Assembly (NCBI RefSeq): GCF_019449275.2
Contig: NZ_JAHZQZ020000017.1
Location: forward strand, 179,900 to 243,899
Length of the DNA: 64,000 nucleotides
Direction: 5' to 3'
Origin: Microbacterium sp. HD4P20
Lineage (GTDB): Bacteria; Actinomycetota; Actinomycetes; Actinomycetales; Microbacteriaceae
The position numbers and the translations under genes are program-made. The notes beneath the pieces were generated by a model, which was given only the letters and a program-made list of their open reading frames with translations, searched no databases and was not told where the DNA came from. Within the stretch, counting starts at the first letter, position 1. Each line of letters opens with the position of its first letter. Shown here in pieces: positions 18,904 through 30,686 of the stretch.

Positions 18904-20089
18904 GCGCCGCCGCGCCCGTCGAGGTCGAAACCGCCTCGCCGAGGCGCGGTCGCCGGGTCGCAGCGTGGATCGCGATCGGCGTCGCGCTCGTGGTGATCGG
19001 CGGCGTCGGCGCGGCGATCACGGCGGCGAACGAATGGGCCGCGCGCGGAGCGCTCGATCCCGCATCCGCGGGCCCGACAGGCACCCGTGCGATCGCCGAG
19101 ATCCTCCGAGACCGCGGTGTCGAGGTCGAGATCGTGCGGGATCGGGATGCCGCGGCACGAGCGCTGTCCGACGGCACCGCGACGCTGATCCTGCCCGACA
19201 CCCCCGCTCTGTCGGACGACGCGGTCGAGATGCTCGCCGCCGACGCCACCGACATCGTGCTCATCGACCCCCGGGCGCGGACGCTCGATCTCTTCCTGCC
19301 CGGTGCGAGCCCCGCCGGCGTCGCTCCTGTCGGAACGGTCGCTCCCGCGTGCGATCTCCCGGATGCCGAGCGCTCCGGCCCGGTCGAACCGGGCTCGATC
19401 TTCGATGTCGAAGACGCCGACGGCGTGACGGCGTGCTATCCCGTGGACGGGGGGCATGGTCTCCTCGTCGGCGCATACGGTGGCGATGGTCGAGTCACCG
19501 CCGTCGACGGCCGCGCGCTGTTCTCCAACGAGTATCTCGCCGACAACGGCAACGCCGCACTGGCGGCCAGCCTCATGGGACGCCATCCGCTCGTCGTCTG
19601 GTATGTGCCGGGCCTCGGCGACACCGACCTCGAGAACACCGACCCTTCGCTCGGCGAGCTCACGCCGCCGTGGGTGAGCCCGGTGATCGTCCTGCTGCTG
19701 ATCGCGGGCCTCGCGGCGGGCATCTGGCGCGGCAGGCGCTTCGGCCCGCTCGTGGCCGAAAGGCTGCCGGTGATGGTGCGGGTATCGGAGACCACGGAGG
19801 GTCGGGCACGCCTGTACGCCCGTTCGCGCGACGCCGTCCACGCCGCGGATCAGCTGCGCCTCGGCGCCCTCGAGCGCCTCGCGCGACTGCTCGGGCTCGG
19901 CCCAGGGGCGTCCGCTCCCGAGATCGCCGACGCGGCAGCAGGACGCACCGGACTGGATCGCGGCGCCGTGCGCGGCATCCTGATAGAAGACATCCCACGC
20001 AGCGACGCCGACCTCGTCGAGCTGAGCGCCCGCCTCCGACACCTCGAGGACGCCGTGCATGCGGCCGTCCGCCCGGAAAGGAATCCGAG

Positions 20090-20093
<4 letters not shown>
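18900..20093 (+). CDS. DUF4350 domain-containing membrane protein
   Basis: The 397-residue protein has a basic N-terminus, a membrane helix at about 20-42, a long extracytoplasmic domain with DUF4350 character (GPTGTRAIAEILRDRGVEVE, similar to the GldG/IFT52-like fold), a second helix at about 260-278 (VSPVIVLLLIAGLAAGIW) and a cytoplasmic helical tail. It corresponds in position to mycobacterial Rv3691 beside moxR2. Start GTG 18900 overlaps the DUF4129 stop and its own stop overlaps the moxR ATG, so translation is coupled through the operon. The biochemical role is unknown. Confidence 0.9.
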
Positions 20094-21079
<986 letters not shown>

Positions 21080-21084
21080 CCTCG

Positions 21085-22386
21085 ATGTACGTCACCGGTC
21101 GCGTCCCGCTCCTCGTCGCCCTCGGCGCGGTGCCCGTCGCGCTGCTCTCGATCGCCGGCGTGAACCCGTGGCTGAGCGCCGCGGCGTGGGCGTTGCTGTG
21201 CGCGGCGGCGACCCTCGCCGACGCTGCGGCAGCACCGGATCCGCGCCGCATCAGCATCGAGAGGAAGCTGCCCCGGCGGGTTCTGCTCGGGCAGCCCGTC
21301 CTGGCAGACATCGTGATCCGCAACGACGGCGCACGCACGCTGCGGGGTCGGTTCCGCGACGCGTGGCAGCCCACCGCCGGCGCCCCGACCGACCGGCCGG
21401 CGATCGTCATCCCACCCGGTGAGAGCCGGCGTTTCGGCATCCCGCTCCTCCCCCGCCGCCGCGGCGAGCTGGCCAGCCGCTTCGTCGTGGTGCGCTCCGA
21501 CGGACCCCTGCGGCTCGCCGGACGACAGGCGCGCATCGACGCCCCCGGCACGATCCGCGTGCTGCCGCCGTTCACGGCGCGGCGCCACCTGCCCTCGCGC
21601 CTCGCGCGGCTGCGCGAACTCGACGGCAACACCAGCGTCCAGGTTCGCGGGCAGGGGACCGAGTTCGACAGCCTGCGCGAGTATGTCCGCGGCGATGACG
21701 TGCGCTCGATCGACTGGCGTGCGACGGCACGCGCGGGCACCACGATGCTGCGCACGTGGCGCCCCGAGCGCGACCGTCACGTCGTGATCGTGATCGACAC
21801 CGGACGGACCGCGGCCGCTCGCGTCGCCGACGGCGTGCGGATGGATGCCGCGATGGAAGCGGCGCTGCTGCTCGCCGCGCTGGCGGCGCGGGCCGGCGAC
21901 CACGTGCACCTGCTGATGTTCGACCGCGTCGTCCGCGCGCGGGTGACGCGCGTGGACGGACCCGGTCTGCTGCCCGCCCTGGTGGATGCGATGGCTCCGG
22001 TCGAGCCGCAACTGATCGACACGGACTGGGACGCCGCGTTCGCGCAGCTCGGCGCCCTCGCGTCGCGGCCATCGCTCGTGGTGCTGATGACGGCGCAGGA
22101 TGCCGCCGAGGCGGCGCGCGGATTCCTCGGCTCGCTCAGCGCGCTCACGCAACGGGCGCACGTGCTGGTCGGGACCGTGACCGACGAGAAGCCCGTGCTC
22201 CCCGAGAGACCCGACGCTGCTGAGGTGTACCACGCCGCGGCCGTCGAGCGCTCGTCACGCGACGCCGCCATCGTCGCTGCGGCGATCGGCCGGGCAGGCG
22301 CCGAGGCGATCGCCGACACCCCGGAGGCCCTGCCCCCGAGGATCGCCGACCGTTACCTCGCGCTCAAGGCGGCCGGCCGCCTGTGA
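21085..22386 (+). CDS. DUF58 domain-containing protein (vWA-like, MoxR partner)
   Basis: The 433-residue protein begins with two N-terminal membrane helices (about 5-45). An immunoglobulin-like region follows, then the DUF58 signature GDDVRSIDWRATAR and a vWA-like domain starting HVVIVIDTGR, where DTGR replaces the canonical DxSxS metal site. DUF58 proteins pair with MoxR ATPases and are probably their clients or effectors at the membrane. ATG 21085 lies 5 bp after the moxR stop. In mycobacteria the next genes are SpoIIM and RDD; here those lie about 4 kb on, beyond aqpZ-katG-furA. Confidence 0.92.
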   Translation: MYVTGRVPLLVALGAVPVALLSIAGVNPWLSAAAWALLCAAATLADAAAAPDPRRISIERKLPRRVLLGQPVLADIVIRNDGARTLRGRFRDAWQPTAGAPTDRPAIVIPPGESRRFGIPLLPRRRGELASRFVVVRSDGPLRLAGRQARIDAPGTIRVLPPFTARRHLPSRLARLRELDGNTSVQVRGQGTEFDSLREYVRGDDVRSIDWRATARAGTTMLRTWRPERDRHVVIVIDTGRTAAARVADGVRMDAAMEAALLLAALAARAGDHVHLLMFDRVVRARVTRVDGPGLLPALVDAMAPVEPQLIDTDWDAAFAQLGALASRPSLVVLMTAQDAAEAARGFLGSLSALTQRAHVLVGTVTDEKPVLPERPDAAEVYHAAAVERSSRDAAIVAAAIGRAGAEAIADTPEALPPRIADRYLALKAAGRL

Positions 22387-22524
22387 CGTCGATCTCGGCG
22401 ACGAATGCCTGAACAGCGAGTGAAACCTGGGAGCGATGGCGGGTAATCCGCGGACACTCCGCACGCGTTTCCTGGGAATCGTCTGAACATGCCGATACCC
22501 TCGCGACGAGGAAAGGAGTCCGCC

Positions 22525-23322
22525 ATGTCGGATACCAACACCCTGCCGAGTACGGCGACCAAGCTCGTGGCTGAGGCACTGGGTACGTTTCTGCTCGTGC
22601 TCGGGGGCGTGGGCACTGCCCTGTTCGCTGCCTCGTTCCCCGCCGGGTCGGAGGGAAATCCGCTCGGCGTCGGCTTCGTGGGCGTCGCGCTGGCCTTCGG
22701 CCTGACGGTCCTGGTCGGCGCCTACGCGTGGGGTCCGGTCTCAGGCGGTCACTTCAACCCGGCCGTCACGCTGGGGCTCGCAGCATCCGGTCGCTTCGCG
22801 TGGAAGGACAGTGTCGGATACATCATCGCGCAGCTGATCGGCGGGGCGCTGGCCACCACCGTCATCGTGCTCATCGGCGTGTTCGGGCCCGACGGCTGGC
22901 TGGCCACCGCCCAGGACGGCGGGTTCGCCTCGAACGGGTTCGGCGAGCTGTCGCCCGGCGGGTTCGGGTTCTGGGCGGTCGTCGTCGCCGAGATCCTGCT
23001 GACGGCCATCTTCGTGCTGATCATCCTCGGTGTGACGCACCCCTCGCGCGGCACCGCCGCGCTGGCGCCGCTCGCGATCGGCCTGACGCTGACCCTCATC
23101 CACCTCATCTCGATCCCGATCGACAACACGTCGGTCAACCCCGCGCGATCGATCGCCGCGGCGATCTATGGCGGGGAGGGTCCGCTGTCGCAGGTATGGG
23201 TGTTCATCGTGTTCCCGATCATCGGCGGAATCCTCGGCGGCGTCCTGCACCGCGCGCTGTTCGAGGCGAAGGGCTCGGTGCCGCCGGCCCGCGCCGAGGC
23301 ACGGGTTCCCGACGCCCGCTGA
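22525..23322 (+). CDS. aqpZ: Aquaporin Z (MIP family water channel)
   Basis: The 265-residue channel has six membrane helices and both NPA boxes: GGHFNPAVT (NPA 78-80) and NTSVNPARS (NPA 205-207). The His in LIHLISIPID and the Arg after the second NPA match the narrow aromatic/arginine filter of water-specific AqpZ rather than glycerol facilitators. ATG 22525 follows GAAAGGAG at 22511-22518. It is monocistronic, ending at a strong hairpin shared with katG. The 140-bp region upstream holds no gene. Confidence 0.95.
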   Translation: MSDTNTLPSTATKLVAEALGTFLLVLGGVGTALFAASFPAGSEGNPLGVGFVGVALAFGLTVLVGAYAWGPVSGGHFNPAVTLGLAASGRFAWKDSVGYIIAQLIGGALATTVIVLIGVFGPDGWLATAQDGGFASNGFGELSPGGFGFWAVVVAEILLTAIFVLIILGVTHPSRGTAALAPLAIGLTLTLIHLISIPIDNTSVNPARSIAAAIYGGEGPLSQVWVFIVFPIIGGILGGVLHRALFEAKGSVPPARAEARVPDAR

Positions 23323-23336
23323 CCCCACCACGACGC

Positions 23337-23372
23337 AGAGCGGCCCGCCCCGGAATCGGGGCGGGCCGCTCT
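23337..23372. terminator. Bidirectional terminator between aqpZ and katG
   Basis: AGAGCGGCCCGCCCCG (23337-23352) and its perfect complement (23357-23372) form a 16-bp stem with a GAAT loop. It stands between the convergent aqpZ and katG stop codons. Confidence 0.85.
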
Positions 23373-23394
23373 CGTCGTTGCCGTCGGGACTCGC

Positions 23395-25740
<2,346 letters not shown>

Positions 25741-25747
25741 TCAGAGA

Positions 25748-26212
25748 TCAAGAGGCGGGGCGGGATGCCGCGGCCGTGGCGCACGAGGGGCACACACCCC
25801 AGAACGTCACCTCGGCGGAGTGCACGACGAAGCCGCGCGCGTCGGACGGCGTCAGGCACGGGGCATCCCCCGTCACGCAGTCCACGTCCTCGACGGCGCC
25901 GCACTCGGAGCACACCAGGTGATGGTGGTTGTCGTCGACGCGCAGCTCGAACAGTCCGGGCCTGCCAGCCGGCTCGATGCGCCGCACCAGCCCGGCGTCG
26001 ACGAAGTCACCGAGCGCGTTGTACACCGATTGCAGGCTCGTGCCGGGGACCGTGCGCGCGACGACCTCGTACAGCTCGTCGGCGCTGGCGTGCGGCCGGC
26101 TGCCGAGTGCATCCACGACGGCTCGCCGGGGCTCGGTGACCCGCAGCCCCGCCCCGCGCAACCTCTCGACCGCGTCCGCGCTGTGCGCGTCGATCGCGGG
26201 GCTGCTCGTCAT
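25748..26212 (-). CDS. furA: Fur family repressor FurA (peroxide/metal sensor of katG)
   Basis: The 154-residue protein has a Fur winged helix (about 1-85, with RVTEPRRAVVDAL and TSLQSVYNALGDFVDAGLVRR) and a dimerisation domain with the metal-binding HHHLVC motif and structural cysteines CSEC and CPSC. In actinobacteria FurA represses itself and the following katG gene, and oxidation lifts repression. The start is ATG 26212, directly downstream of a TAGGCT-N6 leaderless promoter with a perfect palindrome covering its -35 region, which is strong evidence for autoregulation. Confidence 0.95.
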   Translation of the reverse strand: MTSSPAIDAHSADAVERLRGAGLRVTEPRRAVVDALGSRPHASADELYEVVARTVPGTSLQSVYNALGDFVDAGLVRRIEPAGRPGLFELRVDDNHHHLVCSECGAVEDVDCVTGDAPCLTPSDARGFVVHSAEVTFWGVCPSCATAAASRPAS

Positions 26213-26218
26213 ACCCCC

Positions 26219-26252
26219 AGCCTACCCGTTGTTTTGAGTCATTCAAAACAAC
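26219..26252 (-). promoter_or_regulatory. furA-katG promoter with FurA operator
   Basis: On the minus strand TAGGCT (26219-26224) lies six bases from ATG 26212, giving a leaderless message. The -35 position (TTTGAA, 26242-26247, 17-bp spacer) lies inside a palindrome with 10-bp arms GTTGTTTTGA (26228-26237) and TCAAAACAAC (26243-26252) around GTCAT. FurA bound here would block RNA polymerase, matching the known autorepression of actinobacterial furA-katG. Confidence 0.8.
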
Positions 26253-26257
26253 TGCCG

Positions 26258-26318
26258 GTTCACTTGCCCTGAATGTACGTCGACGCGCCGGTATCGCGTA
26301 CAAACAGGGCAAGTGAAC
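26258..26318. repeat. 61-bp inverted repeat between furA and the SpoIIM gene
   Basis: GTTCACTTGCCCTG (26258-26271) is the exact complement of 26305-26318. After a 2-base mismatch, TGTACG (26274-26279) pairs with CGTACA (26297-26302). It lies about 65 bp after the SpoIIM stop codon and just upstream of the furA operator. It may end SpoIIM transcription before the furA promoter. Confidence 0.75.
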
Positions 26319-26382
26319 GGGAGAGGGGCGCGACACGCGAGGGCGACGGATGCCGCGAGCTCAGCGGCGACGCGGGCTCACG

Positions 26383-27378
26383 CTAGCCCGCCACGAGAGT
26401 CGGCGTGCCGGCCTCGTACTCGGTGAGGTCGCCGGTCTCGCCCAGGCGGTGCGCCCGGCGACCCACGATCAGCATGTATGCCAGGAAGAGCCCGAGCGCC
26501 GTCGCCCCGATGCCGATCTTGAGCGGCCACGGCCAGGGCTGGGCGGTCACGAAGCCTTCGATGAGACCCGAGACGCCGAGCGCGATCACCAGGCCGATCG
26601 CGATCGTCGCCAGCGACCGGCCGGCCGCGGCGAGCGCTTCGCCGCGCGTGCGGGGACCGGGAGCCACCCACGCCCAGAAGATCTGCAGTCCCGCGGCGCC
26701 TGCGACGAAGATGCTCGTGAGCTCGAGCAGCCCGTGGGGCAGGATGTACAGCACGAAGACGTCGCCACGCTCGAACGCCACCATGACGGCCGCGGCGGTA
26801 CCCACGCCCACCGCGTTCTGCACCAGGACCATGACCGGCCAGATCCCCGTCACGCCGAACAACACGCACTGTGCGGCGATCCAGGCGTTGTTGGTCCACA
26901 CCGTGCCGGCGAAGACCGCGGCGGGGTTCTCGCTGTAGTAGTCGGTGAACTCGTTCTCGGCGTACTGCTCGAGCTGCGCGCGGCTGCCCAGGCTCGCCAC
27001 GAGCGCGGGATCACCCGCCACCCACAGCGCCACCACCGTCGCGACGGCGACGAATCCGAGGGCGATCGCGAGAGTCAGCCAGCGCACGCGGTAGAGCGCG
27101 GCCGGCAGCTGCAGTACGAAGAATCGCGGAATCTGACGCAGGACGTTCTCCGGCGCCCCGGTCAGGCGCAACCGCGCCCGCGCGAGCATCGTCGAGATGT
27201 GGTCGCCCTGAACGCTGCGGCCGATCGAGGTCTTGGCATCGGCGAGGTCGGCCGATGCCGCCCGGTACCGGGCCACCAGCTCGTCGACCTCGGCGCCGGA
27301 CAGCTGCCGCGAACGGCTCAGTTCGTCCAGGCGCGCCCACTCCGCTCGGCGAGCGGCGGTCAGCGCGTCGAGGTCCAT
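26383..27378 (-). CDS. Stage II sporulation protein M family membrane protein
   Basis: The 331-residue protein has a soluble helical N-terminus (about 100 residues) and a SpoIIM membrane domain with NNAWIAAQCVLFGVTG and the family hallmark LPHGLLELTSIFVAGAAG. In non-sporulating actinobacteria this family pairs with MoxR/DUF58/RDD genes (Rv3694c in mycobacteria), and its role is unknown. Start ATG 27378 has no RBS but a -10 element (TACAGT on the minus strand) seven bases upstream, so it is probably leaderless. It shares a 16-bp divergent start region with the RDD gene. Confidence 0.92.
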   Translation of the reverse strand: MDLDALTAARRAEWARLDELSRSRQLSGAEVDELVARYRAASADLADAKTSIGRSVQGDHISTMLARARLRLTGAPENVLRQIPRFFVLQLPAALYRVRWLTLAIALGFVAVATVVALWVAGDPALVASLGSRAQLEQYAENEFTDYYSENPAAVFAGTVWTNNAWIAAQCVLFGVTGIWPVMVLVQNAVGVGTAAAVMVAFERGDVFVLYILPHGLLELTSIFVAGAAGLQIFWAWVAPGPRTRGEALAAAGRSLATIAIGLVIALGVSGLIEGFVTAQPWPWPLKIGIGATALGLFLAYMLIVGRRAHRLGETGDLTEYEAGTPTLVAG

Positions 27379-27382
27379 GCGA

Positions 27383-27391
27383 TTAACTGTA
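27383..27391. promoter_or_regulatory. Overlapping divergent -10 elements for SpoIIM and RDD genes
   Basis: The two start codons (27378 minus, 27395 plus) are 16 bp apart. The plus strand reads TTAACT at 27383-27388, six bases before ATG 27395. The minus strand reads TACAGT at 27386-27391, seven bases before ATG 27378. The two -10 boxes overlap by three bases, so both messages would be leaderless and would compete for one polymerase-binding site. Confidence 0.5.
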
Positions 27392-27394
27392 GCC

Positions 27395-28240
27395 ATGGCC
27401 TCCGATCGCCCCGCCATCGTCGACATCCACCAGGACGAGGTACTCACCGGCGAAGCCGTCGCCCTCGACGTGCAGCCGCTCGGGTTCTTCATGCGCGCCC
27501 TCGGGGTGTTCATCGACATGCTGCTCGGCGTCGGGCTGATCCTGCTGTTCGTGTTCGTGACCTCGTGGCTGATCGGCCTCGGCGTGGTGAGCGAGGCGGT
27601 GTTCCCCATCCTCACGATCGTGGTCATCGTGCTCGTGACCGTCGTGGTCCCGACCGTCGTCGAGGCCACGACCCACGGCCGCAGCCTCGGCAAGCTCGCC
27701 GTCGGCGGCCGCATCGTCCGCACGGACGGCGGCGCCGCGGGGTTCCGTCACGCGTTCATCCGCGCGCTGGTCGGCGTCTTCGAGCTGTGGTTCACCATCG
27801 GCGCAGTCGCCGCTCTGGTGGGCGCCTTCACGCCCCGCTCGCAGCGTCTCGGCGACCTGCTGGCCGGCACCTACTCCGAACGCACCCGCACTCCGAAGCT
27901 GCCCGACCCGGCGCTCGGGGTCCCGCCGATGCTCGTCGAGTGGGCGGCGGTGGCCGACGTCGCCCGCCTGCCGGAGCGGCTGTCGCGGCGACTCGCGCAG
28001 TTCGCCCGGTCGGCCGCGAACATGGAGCCTTCGGCGCGCGCCCGAGTCGCGGCATCCCTCGCCGGCGAAGCCGCCGAGCACGTCTCACCGGTACCCGCGG
28101 TCGACCCCGAGACATTCCTCATCGCCGTCGTCGCGGTGCGCCGCGAGCGCGAGCTGCGCGCACTGCAGCTCGAGGCCGCCCGCACCGAGGCCCTCGCCGC
28201 CCCGGTGTCAGCCCCGCCGCGCGGCTTCCCCACCCGCTGA
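27395..28240 (+). CDS. RDD family membrane protein
   Basis: The 281-residue protein has an RDD domain. Its first membrane helix carries FFMRALGVFIDMLL (the Arg and Asp of the family signature), the second follows (about 62-85), and then HGRSLGKLAVGGRIVRTDGG with the typical GK loop and a third helix. A cytoplasmic helical tail of about 120 residues follows. RDD proteins are small putative transporters or membrane accessory proteins; this one matches Rv3695 beside the MoxR block of mycobacteria. The leaderless-type start at ATG 27395 is supported by the divergent promoter described here. Confidence 0.92.
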   Translation: MASDRPAIVDIHQDEVLTGEAVALDVQPLGFFMRALGVFIDMLLGVGLILLFVFVTSWLIGLGVVSEAVFPILTIVVIVLVTVVVPTVVEATTHGRSLGKLAVGGRIVRTDGGAAGFRHAFIRALVGVFELWFTIGAVAALVGAFTPRSQRLGDLLAGTYSERTRTPKLPDPALGVPPMLVEWAAVADVARLPERLSRRLAQFARSAANMEPSARARVAASLAGEAAEHVSPVPAVDPETFLIAVVAVRRERELRALQLEAARTEALAAPVSAPPRGFPTR

Positions 28241-28267
28241 CCCGAAGGGGCGCCCGCCGGCGAAACC

Positions 28268-29779
28268 TCAGTAGCGGTAGTGGTCGAGCTTGTAGGGACC
28301 CTCGACAGGGACGCCGATGTAGGCGGCCTGCTCGTCGGTGAGGGTCGTGAGCTCCACGCCGAGCGCCGCGAGGTGAAGGCGCGCGACCTTCTCGTCCAGC
28401 GTCTTCGGCAGGGTGTACACGCCGATGGGGTAGGCCTCGCGCTTGGTGAACAGCTCGATCTGGGCGAGCACCTGGTTCGTGAACGACGCGCTCATGACGA
28501 ACGACGGATGCCCCGTGGCGTTGCCGAGGTTCATCAGGCGTCCCTCGCTGAGAACCAGCACGCTGCGGCCCGTGGGCAAGCGCCACTCGTGCACCTGGGG
28601 CTTGATCTCGACCCGTTCCGCTCCCGGAATCGCGGCGAGCCCGGCCATGTCGATCTCGTCGTCGAAGTGGCCGACGTTGGCGACGATCGCGAGGTGCTTG
28701 AGGGCGAGCAGGTGCTCGGCCGTGACGACACGCGTGTTGCCCGTGCCCGTCACGACGATGTCGACCTGGCCGGCCAGGTCATCGAGGCGCGCGACCTGGA
28801 ACCCGTCCATCGCCGCCTGCAGGGCGCAGATGGGGTCGACCTCGCCGACGATCACGCGTGCGCCCTGTCCGCGCAGCGCCTCGGCGGCACCCTTGCCCAC
28901 GTCTCCGTAGCCGGCGACGAACACGACCTTGCCGCCGATCAGCACGTCGGTGGCGCGGTTGAGGCCGTCGGGTAGGGAGTGGCGGATGCCGTAGGTGTTG
29001 TCGAACTTGGACTTGGTGACCGAGTCGTTGACGTTGATGGCGGGGAAGAGAAGATCCCCGGATGCCGCGAGCTCGTACAGGCGGTGGACGCCCGTGGTGG
29101 TCTCTTCCGTGACCCCGAGCAGCCCCGCCGCCATGCGGGTGAAGCGCTGCGGATCGCGGGCGAACGAAGCCCGCAGCGTGTCGAGGACGATGCGGTACTC
29201 GGCGGAGTCGTCGGCCGCGGCATCCGGAATCGACCCGGCCTTCTCGAACTCGACGCCCTTGTGCACCAGCAGGGTCGCGTCACCACCGTCGTCGAGGATC
29301 ATGTTCGGACCGTCGAAGCCCTCGGCCGACCAGTCGAAGATGCGGTCGGCGAGGCGCCAGTACTCCTCGAGGGTCTCGCCCTTCCACGCGAACACCGGCA
29401 CGCCCGCGGGCGCGTCCACGGTGCCTGCAGGACCCACCACGACCGCCGCGGCAGCCTCGTCCTGCGTCGAGAAGATGTTGCAGCTGGCCCAGCGCACCTG
29501 CGCACCCAGGGCCACGAGCGTCTCGATGAGCACCGCCGTCTGCACCGTCATGTGCAGCGACCCGGCGATGCGGGCGCCCTTCAGCGGCTGCGACGGGCCG
29601 AACTCCTCGCGCAGGGCCATGAGTCCCGGCATCTCGTTCTCGGCCAGCCGCAGCTGGTGCCGGCCCGCTTCGGCGAGCGAGAGGTCTGCGACCTCGTACT
29701 CGAAGGCTGAGACGGATGCCGCGGCGGGCGCGTTGGTCGGGTGAGCGCCGGTCATGGCAGCGGCAGTGGGGGTCGGCAT
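28268..29779 (-). CDS. ahcY: Adenosylhomocysteinase (S-adenosyl-L-homocysteine hydrolase)
   Basis: The 503-residue cytosolic enzyme splits S-adenosylhomocysteine to adenosine and homocysteine, closing the methylation cycle. Family features are the substrate-binding [31 protein letters not shown], the NAD-binding [17 protein letters not shown] and the C-terminal KLDHYRY. The start is either ATG 29779 (M-P-T-P-T) or ATG 29755; the former is preceded by GAGAAT and six bases, resembling the leaderless pattern used nearby. It lies next to DUF3499 and the whiB2/manA block, a neighbourhood conserved in mycobacteria (sahH to Rv3260c). Confidence 0.96.
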   Translation of the reverse strand: MPTPTAAAMTGAHPTNAPAAASVSAFEYEVADLSLAEAGRHQLRLAENEMPGLMALREEFGPSQPLKGARIAGSLHMTVQTAVLIETLVALGAQVRWASCNIFSTQDEAAAAVVVGPAGTVDAPAGVPVFAWKGETLEEYWRLADRIFDWSAEGFDGPNMILDDGGDATLLVHKGVEFEKAGSIPDAAADDSAEYRIVLDTLRASFARDPQRFTRMAAGLLGVTEETTTGVHRLYELAASGDLLFPAINVNDSVTKSKFDNTYGIRHSLPDGLNRATDVLIGGKVVFVAGYGDVGKGAAEALRGQGARVIVGEVDPICALQAAMDGFQVARLDDLAGQVDIVVTGTGNTRVVTAEHLLALKHLAIVANVGHFDDEIDMAGLAAIPGAERVEIKPQVHEWRLPTGRSVLVLSEGRLMNLGNATGHPSFVMSASFTNQVLAQIELFTKREAYPIGVYTLPKTLDEKVARLHLAALGVELTTLTDEQAAYIGVPVEGPYKLDHYRY

Positions 29780-29811
29780 CCGCCCATTCTCCCACGCGGA
29801 ACCGGGTGGAG

Positions 29812-30018
29812 TCAGGCGCGCATCGTCTCGTGACGCACGACCACCCAGCCCTTGGGCACGGACAGTCGGTCGGTGTGGATGGCGCACAGGTCGTGGGCAT
29901 GCGGATCGCCCACCGCACCGAGGGGGCCGAGGGCCGCCATCTGGTCGCCGTAGTCGTAGGTGAGGGTCGACACGGCCTCACGGGCACAGCCGACCTTGGA
30001 GCAGACTCTCTCGCGCAT
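29812..30018 (-). CDS. DUF3499 family small protein
   Basis: The 68-residue protein starts [11 protein letters not shown] at ATG 30018 and contains three cysteines, two early (CSKVGC) and one in HDLCAIH, which suggests metal binding. It corresponds to Rv3258c of mycobacteria and is encoded divergently from the zincin-like gene, as there. A -10 element TAGCGT (minus strand, 30026-30031) lies seven bases upstream, so the message is probably leaderless; the longer frame to 30120 is not needed. Function is unknown. Confidence 0.85.
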   Translation of the reverse strand: MRERVCSKVGCAREAVSTLTYDYGDQMAALGPLGAVGDPHAHDLCAIHTDRLSVPKGWVVVRHETMRA

Positions 30019-30025
30019 CGGGTCG

Positions 30026-30031
30026 ACGCTA
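30026..30031 (-). promoter_or_regulatory. -10 element, leaderless promoter of the DUF3499 gene
   Basis: On the minus strand TAGCGT is followed by seven bases and ATG 30018. There is no ribosome binding site between them. Confidence 0.45.
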
Positions 30032-30128
30032 CCGCCCGGCGCACCGCCGCGACGGATGCCGCGCCGCACGCTCCCCGTCCCGCCCGAGCCACGCGCCCCA
30101 GCCGCCGTCCCCTCGCCCATGCCGGCCG

Positions 30129-30187
30129 CCGAGACGTCGCGAACGGCCGGTGTGTCTCGCTGAGGACGGCCATTTGCGACGTCTCGG
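30129..30187. repeat. 59-bp inverted repeat between divergent genes
   Basis: CCGAGACGTCGC (30129-30140) is the exact complement of 30176-30187. Pairing continues imperfectly inward (GAACGGCCG against CGGCCATTT). It lies between the divergent DUF3499 and zincin-like genes, where a terminator is not expected, and ends about 22 bp before the -10 element at 30209. Confidence 0.7.
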
Positions 30188-30208
30188 TACCGAGGAGTCC
30201 GACAGACC

Positions 30209-30214
30209 TAGGAT
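30209..30214 (+). promoter_or_regulatory. -10 element, leaderless promoter of the zincin-like gene
   Basis: TAGGAT is followed by GGGGGC and ATG 30221, the same arrangement as at 9318-9332. Confidence 0.5.
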
Positions 30215-30220
30215 GGGGGC

Positions 30221-30661
30221 ATGGCTTGGCGTCGCACCCGGATGAGCGAGCGGGCCGTCCGGCGCGTCCCGCGCCACGGCCGCCACGGCCGCGAAGGCCG
30301 CAGCCCGGTGGTGCGCCCACCGCTCCCCCCGCTCGACACGCGGGTCGATCGCTTCGACATCGCGGTCGGCGCGGCGGCGGAGTTCCTGCGCTCGGCGTGG
30401 GACGACCTGCGCGACGTTCGGTTCGAAGTGGCCGACATGCCGGCCGCGACCGACGGTGACGGCATCCCGCGGTGGACGGTGCTGCGCGATGCCAAGCGCA
30501 TCATCCTCTACCGGCTGCCTATCGAGCGGCTGAGCCATCTGCACCGCAACGACGAACTGCACCGCCGCATGATGATCGAGAGCGCGGTGTTCCGCGCGGC
30601 GGCCGAGTACCTCGACCGCGACCCGTGGGATCTCGGCCCGGAGCGCTTCCGCTTCTTCTGA
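30221..30661 (+). CDS. Zincin-like metallopeptidase family protein lacking the HExxH motif
   Basis: The 146-residue protein has a basic N-terminal tail and a domain of the zincin-like metallopeptidase family (PF06262 type), with VRFEVADMPA and IILYRLPIERL. Where family members carry HExGHH, this one reads MMIESAVFRAAAEY: the glutamate position is kept but both histidines are missing, so zinc peptidase activity is doubtful. The actinobacterial branch (Rv3259 position in mycobacteria) occupies the same place, divergent from DUF3499. It probably has a structural or regulatory role. Confidence 0.82.
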   Translation: MAWRRTRMSERAVRRVPRHGRHGREGRSPVVRPPLPPLDTRVDRFDIAVGAAAEFLRSAWDDLRDVRFEVADMPAATDGDGIPRWTVLRDAKRIILYRLPIERLSHLHRNDELHRRMMIESAVFRAAAEYLDRDPWDLGPERFRFF

Positions 30662-30686
30662 CGCAGCCGCCCGCCCTATGTGGACG

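Noticed and set aside
18281..20089. Upstream extension of the moxR frame
   Set aside because: It is an Arg/Ser-rich shadow of the DUF4129 and DUF4350 genes. The true moxR start is ATG 20090, overlapping the previous stop with an RBS.
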